In this document: positions 13,026 through 24,678 of the stretch, piece by piece
How positions within the stretch are numbered: the stretch's first letter is position 1
How the letters are laid out: the number at the start of each line of letters is the position of its first letter
Assembly (NCBI RefSeq): GCF_900005765.1
Contig: NC_041680.1
Location: forward strand, 62,001-126,000
Source of the DNA: Plasmodium relictum
Lineage: Eukaryota; Apicomplexa; Aconoidasida; Haemosporida; Plasmodiidae
DNA length: 64,000 nucleotides
Reading direction: 5' to 3'
Translations under genes and position numbers: made by a program
The notes under the pieces: generated by a model
Database searches by the model: none
What the model saw: the letters and a program-made list of their open reading frames with translations, nothing else
What the model was told of the DNA's origin: nothing

Positions 13026-13612
13026 TTTGGTAAACTTTTAAATTACTAAAAAGCTATTTTATTTTGATTTTTAATATTTATAAAATTGTAAGAATAAAAA
13101 AGAAAAAAAACATAAAGGATAATATAAAAAAGTATAATAATGAAAAAGTTTAAAAATATCAAGTATAAAAAAAAAATTATAAAAAAAAATATAAAAAGTG
13201 TTATATATTTAAGAAATAAAAATTTCTAAATTAAAATGGAAAGTTTTTAAAAGGTTTTTGTTGTCGATCTTAAACATTAAAAATTTAAGTAAAAATAAAC
13301 GAAAAAAAAATAATGATACACCCTTAAGAAAAAAAGAAACATAACTTAAAAAATAAAAAAAAATAAAAAGGATTCTTTTTCAAAAAAATGTATCATATAG
13401 AGTAACATACATAAATATTAAAAAGGAAATTTACAAATATATATATATTTTTTAATGAAATTATATATAAATAAATATACAATTCCTTAACAATATAAGA
13501 AAAGTAAAAAATAAAATATTTTATAATTTCTAGAATAAAATTTAAAATAATATCTTATTTTAAAAAAGGTAAACAGGTAAAAAAAAAAAAAAAAAACATA
13601 AAAAATTTTGTT
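13026..13612. other. Intergenic, no feature seen
   Basis: 5' flank of the ITPase gene and 3' flank of the PX gene. Poly-A and AT-rich; no frame, RNA or structured element recognised. Confidence 0.6.
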
Positions 13613-16600
13613 TTAAAAATCAGTTCCATCTAGCAATTCGGAAAAAAAGTTAATATTTAAAATGGCTTCTTTAGCTGAAGAAAGACAAACTTCATTTATA
13701 TTTTGTTTGTATGATAAATAATTTTTTAATTTGATTGTATTCAGGTATATTATGTAAATATAATGATATAAAAACCAAGAATTATATAATATCAATAAAA
13801 TAATTTTTTGATCTTTTTTATATTTCTTTTTTATTTTATTATTATGCTTGTACATATCTGTAACTAATAATCTGAGTTCTTCTTTTTTCTGATTCTTTTC
13901 TTTTTCTTTTTTTTCTAATTTTCGTTTTTGTGATGATATTTCTTTTTCTTTTTCTTTTTTTTCATTTTCTACAATCTTAATTTCTTCATTTAAAATGTTT
14001 ATCTTATCATCCCACCTAAAAAAAAAAAAAAATATTAGTATCCATTATAAAAATAAAAAATAAAAGTCATCAATATAAGAAATGTAAATGTACGTAAATT
14101 ATTTGAAAAGAAAAAAATACTTCTATTAAGAAAGTAAAAAAAATATTGCTAAAACTTTATGTATAAATATATATATTGCTATTTAATTTTAAATATATAT
14201 ATTTAAATAAACTATCACGAATTAATGCTTATTTTATTTATTTATTTTATTTTTTTTTCATACTCTCTAATGGTCTTGTATATACACTCAGATTTTTTAA
14301 TCATAGAATTTGTATCAATTGACAAAATCTGTTTATTTAACTTAACATATTTTTTTTGATTAACATTAATTTGAATATTACATTTATTTAAAAGATTATT
14401 ATATTTATGTATATTTTTATATATTTGACTATTCTGTTGTGATGTTACTTTTTCTATTTGTTTTTTACGATTTTTTATGATATCCATTATTTCAATAAAC
14501 ATTTTTTTATTCATAGAATCATCAATTTTTATATCTTCTGGTAACAAGCATTTCATATTTTTATTTTTAAAATTATTTAATTCGTCTATTTTTTTTTTTA
14601 AATCTTCATTATCTTCATCACTTGAAACGAATTCTGTACTCAATGCTTCTTCATTTTCTCCTTCTTCCATTTCATTTTTTTCTTTATGAGTGTATTCATA
14701 TATTTTAGTATTGTTATCATCAAAACCTTTCTTAAAACCTTCATCATATACTTTATCACTATAAGAAAAATTTTTATAGTTTCTTACTTCTATATATCTT
14801 CTATCATTATTAAAATCTTCTAGGGTCTCATCCAAATTATAATATGAATTGTGATTATCAACATTATATTCACTGAGATTATTTTGAATATTTTTCATTT
14901 TATCATTTTTTACTATTTTTCTTTCTGTTGTTTGACTGTCACTACTATAATATTCCATTTCATTGAAATTTTTAAATTCATCATTCATATTTCTTTCTTC
15001 TATATTTAAAATATTATCATCATTAAAATAATATTTATATTTTTCATTAAGCATATCATTAACTTTAAATAAATCAACATTCTTTTTATCACTTATTTTA
15101 TTATCTTTATTAATAATTATCAATTTATTTTCGTTGCAAATGTTATAATTAAAATTATCAATATTTTTTGCTTTTCCTAGTAAAACAGAAAAATTTTCAT
15201 TATCTATACTTATATTTATTTTATCCATGAGCATATCAGCTAATATGATATCATTTGAAATTAAGCATGCGATTTCATTTAATATTAAATTCTTGTTTTT
15301 ATCAAAATCATTTGAAAGTAACTTAATATTTCCAAAAGAATCATTCATTATTTTCAATTTATTGAGTATCCCATTGAAATTATCCAAATAAAATTTATGT
15401 AATAAAATAAAAAAAGATAATTTTTTTTTATCTTTTTTATAAAGTATGATATTTCCTTTTATTTTATTCAACTCTTCATTTAAACATTTTTTAATAGATG
15501 GAGATTCTTCAATCATTTTTTCTATGTGAATTAGCTTTTTTCTATAATTACATACATTAATATGCACGTACTTGTGTTTTCGAAGAATTTTTTTTCTTTT
15601 TTTATCAATTTCCTCTAATTCTTCATACAATTTTTCAATTATACTCATATATTTATTTGATTCATACTGTAAGTTTATGTAATCATTATAAGTAATGTTA
15701 ACAAATTCATATTCTTCTTTTAAATTGCGAATACTTTTTTTCATTTCATTTTTTTCCTCTGCTTTCTTTTTTAAGATATCAAATAAAAAATTCATATCAA
15801 TAAACTTCAATTTTTTTTTTATATTAATATACATTTGTACGATTAAATTATTTAGTAAACCAAATGTCCTTAAATTTGAAACATAATTAAATAAGCAATG
15901 TATATGATTGTATATTTTAGAATCATTATATAAAACACACTGATTATTGTTTTGTTGATTTTCTAATGAAGCATTTTCTTCATTAATTAAATCCTCTTTA
16001 TTATCCACTTCTTTTAAATTGTTGTTTACATAATTTTTTTCACTATTATCATTTTTAAGGTTACTTTCATTTCCCATGCCACTAATTTTACTATTATTAT
16101 TATAATCATAAGTCGTGCTCTCAATGCTATTTATTTTTTTAGGAAAAACAAAATTTTCATTTTCTTTTTTTTTTTTTTTTTTCTTTGTCTTCGTCTTCTT
16201 TTCAGCATTTCCTCTTATATCGCTAAAAGATATTGTATTTATCAATTCCTCATTTTTAATTTTCAGGTATTTTAAATTCATAATGGAACTTTGTTCGGAA
16301 ATAAAATTTTTTATACTATTTATGATATGTTCATAAAAGCAAGTCTCATTATATAAGTAAAATAATAATGTATTTAAAATATTAAATTTATATATATAAT
16401 TATAATAATCCCCCTCAACACTACAAATAAAATTTTTATTGTTTTTTTTTATCAAAATAGTATCAGGAATAAAAAGAGATTTAGAAAAAGTTTCCATCTT
16501 TTCATTTGTAAAGTCTTCTAAATTTTTTATTTCATCCATTTCTTCTTTTATATTCAAGTTATTACTACTAATATTATCTATATCATCATTATTACATTTA

Positions 16601-19520
16601 TTATTATTTAGTTTTTCATTAATTGTATTATTTGCAATCATTTCATTAATATCAGGTATGTATGAAAGTATAAGTGATGCGTAAAATTTTATTTTATAAT
16701 TATCCAAATTTGCACATTTATATATATTGCGAATCATCTTTTCATTACATAAGATTAATAATATTTGTTCATTTATTCTTCTTATTCTTCTAACGTACTT
16801 CTTTCTATTTTCATACATCATTTTTATATCTTCTTTAACTTTATATTGGTAACATTTAAAATCTTTATTATGCATTGAATCATTAGATGATTTAACGGAA
16901 TCATTATCCTTTGAATTATTATATTTGTTTTGTTTATCAAGAAAAAATATATCATTTTTTATGTTACCAGAATCCAAACTAAATTCATCTTCATAGCAAA
17001 CATTTTTTATAATATCTATGTTTAAATTAATCTTTGAAGAATTCTCATTTTCATCATGATAAGAACTATTGTAATCACTTGAAAAAGAGTATAATGGAGA
17101 TACACATGAGTTTGTTGTAGATTCTTTATCTTCTTGCTTTTTTTTTTTATATTCTCTAATAACATTATAATTTTCATTTTCTTCATCTTCATTATCTTTA
17201 TCCTTTATAACGTCATCATCATAATCTTCATTGTAACTTTCATCTCCATCATCATCTTCTTCATCATCTCCATCATTGCTAACATTATCACAACTATCAT
17301 CATCACTTTTTGGAACATTTATTTCTTTTTGTTTTCTTCTTTCCTTCCTTTTTTTCTGGTTCTCTTCATAATCTTCATCTTCTTCATTACTATATTTATC
17401 ATTATCTCCATTTTCTTCTATCCCCTTACAATAGTTGCTATAATTTCCATTCATTTGTTTCCTTTCTTTTTTATTAGTGTCACTATTTTTTATTTGTAAT
17501 ATATATTTGCTTTCATTTTCTCGATCATTTAACATAATTTGTGAATTATTCATTTTCGATTTCTTCATCTTCTTATTGTTAGATATTTCCTTTTTCCTCA
17601 TCTTTATTTTCATTAATTTCTTCTTCATTCTAAATTTATAATTTCTTTTAAGTATGAAGAATTCACTCACACCAATATTAATAATAAATAAAATAAATTG
17701 TAAAATTATATCATTATTTGAAAAATTCCCATATTTTATTTTTTGTTCATAAAATAAATCTTTTTCTAAGGGATTACACTCAATTTTTAGTTTTTCAAAA
17801 TTATCAATATCATTTAAATTAAGATCATAATTCATTACTTTATCTTTTAATAATGATTCAAGAATATTGTTTAGTAAACTAATATTCTTTTTACTACATA
17901 TAATTTCAATTAACTGATAATCTACATTCTTTATATTTTGAATTTCATTTTGAATTAGCAAAATAGACATCTTTGTTTTATAAATAACTTCTTCATCTTT
18001 TATTTTTTTATTAATTATTAATAAAGACAATATAATACAGCATATTATTTGAATATTAATATTTTGACTGTCATACATATAACCCAATATGCATATTCCT
18101 TTATTCGTATTATTTTTCATAGAAAAAAAATTCTGAATTTCATTTAAATGAATAGAAGATAATAATAATAAAGATACTAAAATATATACATTAAAAGCAA
18201 TATTGTCAATTTTTTCATCATCTTTTTTCTCTTTCTTCTTATTTATTATATTGAAAATGGTACAAATTTCTTTAAAATTATGAGTTTTTAAATATTCTAA
18301 AAAGACATCATTTTTTTTATCTACAATTCTTAATATTGTCTCAGAGGAAGTTTTTAACAGAACTTCATTTATATTTTCTCCTAAAAAAAAATCAAACAAA
18401 ATACAAATTATAATTGAAAATAAAAGGAAAATTAATATTTAGTTTATAAGTACAATTTTTCTTTAAAATTGGAAAAATATATATCTACATATATATTTTA
18501 ATATAAATAGAAACATAATTACCTAATAGATTTTCATGAATTATTTCAAAAGCAAATTTCATTAATTGAATATTTAATAAATTTTCTGGATTTTTTGTGT
18601 AAGTTAAATGATGAAGAAAAATATTTAAAATAAAAAATTTTATTTCATTATTTAATTTTAAATTTTTTTTTATATGAAATAAGAAATTGATTATATCACA
18701 TTCAGCACTTTTTAATGTATTACTTCTAGACATAAATAAAATGTAATTTATTTTTTTCAGAAATTTTTGTATATTAGAATAATCACTAATTTCTGTACAC
18801 ATTAATTTAAATAAATATTTTGTTATATTATCTAAACATAAAAAGTCATAAAAATTGTCACATAAATATATGTTTTTATTTTTTGAAATATTTTTTAAGA
18901 ACAATTCAAGTTTCTGTCTCCTCCTAATAATAAATAAAAATAAAATATGTAACATAAAAAGAACTTTTTAAAATATACTTACATAATAACAAAAAAAAGA
19001 AAAAAAAAGAAAAATTATTCATCTATTAAATTTTATTTTTATCATATTTTATCTTTCTTACTCTTCAACAAAATTATAATTAAATCTACCAAATAGCTTT
19101 TTTGAAGGTAAAACACTTATCTGTTTAAAAAATATTCAAAAGAAAAAATATATAATTTTAAAAAAAAATTCTATATATATATATGTATTTTTAAATATAT
19201 AAATACTTTTTCTAAGCATTCATTAAATTTATCATATAATTCATTTTTCAGTTGTAAATAGAAAGTAACAAAATCTGAAAATCTTTTTTTTAAAATTTTC
19301 TGGCTATTCAAAACTTTAAATTCTAAAACATATTCCTATAATTAGTGAAAAAAAAAAATATATATGCATTCATATATTTATATATATTTCATAATTTATA
19401 TATTTACATATTTATAATAATAAATACCGTGTAACTATAAAAACTTCTTTTGACAACATTTGTTCTAATAATGTTTATACTTAAGTTGTCTTTAAATTCA
19501 TAACTTGAATGTTCCTCCAT
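13613..19520 (-). CDS. PX1: PX-domain phosphoinositide-binding protein with long acidic and coiled-coil regions (PX1-like)
   Basis: Six exons: 19520..19428, 19335..19207, 19120..19062, 18923..18523, 18380..14264 and 14015..13613. They encode about 1733 residues. Residues about 5-110 form a PX domain: the EYVLEFKVL strand, the KKRFSDF basic motif, SVLPSKKLFGRFN (the proline-rich loop) and VEERRQKLELFL. These residues are what bind PI3P in the family. The domain is spread over exons 1-4, so it is invisible in any one exon. After it come a helical region, a Glu/Asp/Ser-rich disordered part, and Lys/Glu coiled coils. The last exon adds a Lys/Glu-rich coiled coil and a hydrophobic helix ending LLDGTDF. 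A PX protein named PX1 in P. falciparum binds PI3P and is linked to haemoglobin delivery to the food vacuole. Equating this gene with it rests on the PX domain and remembered gene order. Confidence 0.82.
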
Positions 19521-20414
19521 TTTGCAGTTAAAAATATTTCTATATTTTTTTTTTTTTTTTTTTATTGGTATATATTTTTTTTTTTTTTCATATTTATAAT
19601 TTATAATTTATAGTTAAAAAAAGTTAAATTTAAAAAAAAAAAGAAAAAGAGATAAATAATAAAAAAGGTAAAATAAATAGCAATGTTTTATAAAAATGCA
19701 TTATATTCAAATTTCTTTCTTTTCTCTTTCTCTTTCTTTTTTCTTTTTTTTTTTTTTATATATATATTTTGTCTTTATAATAAAATATTAATATATTAAG
19801 AAATACAATAATTTTATATTATTAAAAAAATAAATCAATTCACGCCAAACAAGTCTATGTATATAAAATTGCACTACAACATATTAAAATTGAAACAACC
19901 AAATAAATAAAATGGAAAATTAAACTTATTTTAATTTTTTTTAAAATATATTATAAATTTAAATTAATAAATTTATTTATTTTTATATGTAGATATGTTT
20001 ATTTTATTATAATTAAAACAAAAAATTCCTAAATTACACTCATAAATAAATGCACATATAAATAAAAAAAAAATAGGAAGAAAATAAGAGAATAAACAAA
20101 TATCAGTAAAAAAAAAAAATTAATCAAAAAAACTTAAATAAAAAAAAAAAAAAAAGAATATTTCAATAATAACTAAAATTTATTTTACTAATTACGTGTG
20201 CATTTCTAATTGTGTGTATAAACATATGTATAAATAAACATTTATCTATATATGTCAAAATATTCACAAATTTATCTATTATATACCTATAAAAATATAT
20301 ATATATATATATTCATAATTATTTTCATAATAATTATTTCCTCTTTTTTTTCACACATCAAATATTTAATATATATATACATATATATTTTTTTAATTAA
20401 TATAAATAATTTAT

Positions 20415-20443
20415 CACGTGAAATTGTATATAATATACAATTT
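20415..20443. promoter_or_regulatory. CACGTG hexamer next to a 10-bp perfect palindrome
   Basis: CACGTG at 20415-20420 abuts AAATTGTATA (20421-20430), whose exact reverse complement follows at 20434-20443 after 3 bases. A two-part palindrome is typical of a dimeric protein site, but a chance AT palindrome cannot be excluded. Confidence 0.35.
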
Positions 20444-20843
20444 TGTTATATATAATTATAAAATCTTTTTTTTTTTTTTTTGAATAATTATAATATTTAT
20501 CATATAATTTTTTATAAAAATATTTTCATATTAAAAATTAAATGACAAAAATTTTAATTTAAAAAAAAAAAAAAAATTGAATTTATAATATAAAAATAAT
20601 ATTATTATAAATTTTCTGATGTAAAATATAAACATATATTAAAATAAATAAATTTTATGAAAAATTAATTCAAAATAATCAAAAATAACAAATAAATATT
20701 TTTAAATAGTGCATAAAATATTATGTAAAAGATATTAAATGTTATAAAAAGTATACAAAGGTTTACATTAAAAATAAAATAATAAATATGTGTATCTTTT
20801 CGTAAAATGTAATTAAAAAACATTTAGAGAAAAATTGTTTGGT

Positions 20844-20864
20844 TACTTAAACCTACTTTAAGTA
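20844..20864. promoter_or_regulatory. 8-bp inverted repeat upstream of the seven-exon gene
   Basis: TACTTAAA and TTTAAGTA flank the 5-base spacer CCTAC, ending about 235 bases upstream of the start codon at 21099. Possible protein site or RNA hairpin; role unknown. Confidence 0.35.
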
Positions 20865-21098
20865 CACAGAGTATAATGTTATTCTTAACTATTTTTTATT
20901 TATATTTTTCTTTTTAGAAATTTTTTATATAGGAATATATACTTGATTTCTATTTTCTTTTTAATACTTTTTTTTCAATATATATATATATATATAATTT
21001 TCTCTTCTATAAGAAGAAAAAAGAGAAAAAAAAATATCTATATAAGATATCATTTTTTTTTAAACAAAAAAATACAAATATTTTTATGAAAATGAACA

Positions 21099-21985
21099 AT
21101 GAATATAAATGTTTTTAAAGGAAAGAGAACTTATTTTACAGCTATAGTTAGATTATTTTAATAAATATATATAATATATAAATTTTATCTCTCATCAACA
21201 ACTTATAAATATAATTGCTTTTTTACTTTTTAAAGGATAGAAAATTAAGAGAAGTACCTTATTTATCTCGTTACATTATTTTAGAAAAATTAAAAAAAAA
21301 ACCTCGTTATATGTCGGAATGTGTTGGTAAATAATCAAAATAAACACAAAAATATGTTTATGAAAGCAAATTTATACATATATATATATATATATATTTT
21401 TGTAAATATAAAAATATAAAGGAACACCTAGAAGAGCTTACGGTTATAATACTTTTGATAAAATTAGATATAAATCTACTTTTAATCCTTATGTAAAATT
21501 AAATAAAGACAAAAAATATAGACTTGATAATTGGAATTCTAGGTAGTCAAATTATATTTATTTTATTTTTTAACTTGTTTTATTTTTAATATATTATATT
21601 TCTGTATAGAAATCATGAACATTTTGACCCATTAAAATGTTATGTAAGAGGAAGTAGAAAATGTTATGATATCCCTTTTGCAATTTTGCCTAATAAAGAT
21701 GAATTAGGGAATTTTCACCCTCCTGTGTAAAGAAAAAAAAAAATTATAATAAAAATATTCATTAATACATTATTAAAAGACTTTTTTTTCTTTTTTTTTT
21801 TTTTAATAAATATATTTTACATATTATCAAGTTATAAAATAATAATAATTAAAATATTTGTTTTTTTTTTTTTTAATAGATTATCAGGAAGATATAGAGC
21901 AGATATTGAAAAACAATATTATATGCATGGTACATATATATAATTTTTTTTTCTTTTATAATTCTACTTATTATTTTATATATAA

Positions 21986-22017
<32 letters not shown>

Positions 22018-22392
22018 AAGATTTACCATGGATATGGCATAAAAATTTTTACACAGGAACAAATCACTTTTGTGACAATATGGTTGTTGGTAAAAAGAAG
22101 TGGTATAGAAGAGAACAACAAAAAGAAAAAATGAAAGAAGCTATGAAAAAAATCAATGATTTAGTGCTTGAATATAGAGAAGTAAATTATTAAAAATTAA
22201 TTAAAAATTGAAAAGTAACAGAAAATTTAATATACAAGTTTCTTTTAATTTTTTTTTTTCTTCTTTTTTCCTTTTTCTTTATAGGAATGCAAAAATAAAA
22301 AGAAATATAACTTTTTAGAAAATGTTGTTAACACCTTAGGAGAAGAAATTGCACATAAATATATAAGAAAAATAAAAAATGTCTATTTATAA
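21099..22392 (+). CDS. Conserved-looking basic protein of unknown function, possibly mitochondrial
   Basis: Seven exons: 21099..21146, 21236..21326, 21422..21542, 21610..21726, 21880..21929, 22021..22181 and 22285..22392. They encode 231 residues. All joins are GT-AG and in phase, and the product is free of low complexity, a sign of strong constraint. It is rich in Lys, Arg, Tyr and Trp, with blocks such as REVPYLSRYIILEKL, GTPRRAYGYNTFDKI, LSGRYRADIEKQYYMHD and LPWIWHKNFY. No family comes to mind. The composition, the compact length and the basic N-terminus (MNINVFKGKRTYF) would suit a mitochondrial ribosomal or respiratory-complex subunit, but this is a guess. Exon 1 is the least certain: it is only 16 codons and is chosen because it is the sole in-phase ATG with a usable donor. 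The gene converges with the CNEP1R1-like gene, 238 bases apart. Confidence 0.78.
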
Positions 22393-22630
22393 TAATTTGT
22401 AATTAATTAAAAAATTAAACAAAAAAAAAAAAAAAAAAAAGAAAGAAAAAATTGCTTAAATTGAAAATTTAGTTTAATTTTTTTTTTTTTTTTTCATTTT
22501 AAAGTTATTTGGTAGAACAAGAAAAAATTAAGTAATATGAGAGTATTCAAATAATAAAAAAAAAATCTGATAATAATTTTTTACAAGATATATAATATAT
22601 AAAACAAGGCTTTATATATATAATGAAATA

Positions 22631-22873
22631 TTACTCTTTTTTTAAACCTATAATGCAAAGTTTTAAACTTCTTAAAAAGAAAAAAAAACAATATATTAGT
22701 GAATAATATATATTATCATACATTTATTTTATATAAAATGTTTTTTTCTTTTATTTCTTTATTCCTTTTTTCTTTTTTTTAAATAAACTTACTTTTTATC
22801 AAGATACAAATTAAAACTTTTTAATGTTTTATTTAAACTTCTTATATAACTAAAAGGATTAAGAAAATATTAA

Positions 22874-22906
<33 letters not shown>

Positions 22907-23571
22907 ATAATTTATAACTTTTTTAATTAAATACTTTTTCGATTTAAATAAATTCTTGTAATAATATTTAATTATAAAGAAGAAGAATAATGAAACAAAT
23001 AATATTAAGGGTATATTATTTGAAGTTTCAATTATCTGAGAAAAAAAAAAAAGAAAAATATTCTCTTATGAGATGTTTTATATAAATACTTTAGTATGAG
23101 GAATACTTAATTATTAAAAAAAAAATTATATACATATATACAGATAAAAATATTTATTACTATTTTGTTATGTCTTAGTTTATAGGCAAGAAAAATAAAA
23201 AGAGAAATTATGAAAATTACTAAACTAATGCGAACTACAAAAAAAAGACAAAAAAAGGTTAAATATTTTTTAATATATTACGTATATTAGTTTTATTATA
23301 TATATGTATGTATTCATTTATTTATACTTCTTGATTTAAATTCAATAACTTTTAAATGCTTAAAGTTGTCAATAGCAGAAGTTTCAAATCTAAGTAAATC
23401 TAAAACACATTAAAAAAATTTATGAAGAAATAATCATATGTTTATATTTTCACACATTTTAGATTATTTTATTTTTTTATATACTTTTTTCTTTTGTTTT
23501 TTTATTAAATTACCTTCTTTTTGATTTTGATTAATGTTTATAAAATTAAAAGGGCATGCTGCATATGACAT
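22631..23571 (-). CDS. Two-TM protein resembling CNEP1R1/TMEM188 (Spo7-like), nuclear-envelope phosphatase regulator
   Basis: Six small exons: 23571..23514, 23399..23328, 23234..23161, 23035..22935, 22849..22793 and 22670..22631. They encode 133 residues; human CNEP1R1 has 125. Layout: a short N-terminus, an amphipathic segment LLRFETSAIDNFKHLKVIEF, TM1 at about residues 48-62 (ISLVIFIISLFIFLAY), a short lumenal loop, TM2 (IPLILFVSLFFFFII), then a basic stretch and NYIRSLNKTLKSFNLYLD, ending in KLCIIGLKKE. The order of helices and the tail (R-x2-L-x2-[YF]-N-[LM]-x2-D-x3-L-x-L) match the CNEP1R1 family. That subunit stabilises the Dullard/Nem1 phosphatase, which activates lipin at the nuclear envelope and ER. 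The acceptor of the last exon could also be 3 bases further on, changing one residue pair only. The gene is secure; the family call rests on pattern, not on a search. Confidence 0.6.
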
Positions 23572-24678
23572 TTTTTTTCTTTTTTTATTTATTAAATGTG
23601 AGATTTATGAAAATTTAAAAATATATTACTAAATTTTTGAAAATTCTTTTAGTGTTTTAGATATAACTTTATTTTATTCATATTGCTTTCTTAATATTAC
23701 TGTGCTCTTTTTTTTCTATTTCTATTTTATAATAAAAAACAAATTTCTTATAATTATGAAACAAATTGTACTAGTAATTAAAATTAAAACAGAATTGAAT
23801 TCATTTAAGAAATTGAAAATACTTTTTTGATACTAACAAAAAAAAAAAAAAAAAAAAGAATTAACGTTTAGTAAATTTGTTTCTTTTTTATAGTTATTTT
23901 ATATAAATCGTCAAAAGAATAAAAACAAAAAATTTAAACATAAAATAAGATTAAAAGTACAAGTATGTTTGTATATATGTTTACATATAAATAAGAAAAT
24001 TAAAAAAAAAAAAGTGATAAATATCATAAGAAAATAAATGAAAAATTAGAGAAATAAAATTACGATAAATTATAATGAAAAGTAAAAAAAAAGAATATGA
24101 AATTGTAATAAATTTTATATATCTCGATGTTATTTTATTATTGTTAATTACGGGTAAATTTAGAATTAAAAAAATTGAAATTTTAAAAATTATTAAATAA
24201 AATTAAGTATAAAATGTATACTCTGAAAAAGAGGTAAATATTACCAATGATAAAAAAAAAAAAAAAATATATTTGTTATATATATGTGCTATATGGAAAA
24301 AAAAAATAACTGAAAAAAGTGTTATGTTAGCATTATCTCTTTTATCTCACTTTTTTTAGAATAAAAGCTAAAAACAAATTTTTTAATATAATCAAAAAAA
24401 AAAAAAAACACATTAGAAAAAAAGGAAAACACTATATTATTTTTTGTTACAATATTTTCTTAAAATTTTTTTCCTATTATCTTAAAACAAATATTTATTT
24501 ATTATATTTTCTTAAAAACACACTTTATATATATATATATATACACATATATTTATTATAGTTACATTTTTTTTTTTTTAATGTGTTATTACATTTTTTA
24601 ATATTTGTGATGTAATTCTTCTTTACTTAAAAGGGTAGAGTAAAAAAAAAAATTATTCTTTTTTAAAAACATTTTTAT
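23572..24678. other. Intergenic, no feature seen
   Basis: Lies between two minus-strand genes: promoter of the CNEP1R1-like gene and 3' end of the Rieske-AIF gene. Long A and T runs and a short AT repeat near 24530; no other signal. Confidence 0.6.

Larger units (their letters stand above)
19521..21098. other. Divergent promoter region with palindromes
   Basis: Separates the PX gene (-) from the seven-exon gene (+). It carries a CACGTG-plus-palindrome element at 20415-20443 and an 8-bp inverted repeat at 20844-20864. Small AT-rich frames here look like noise. Confidence 0.55.
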
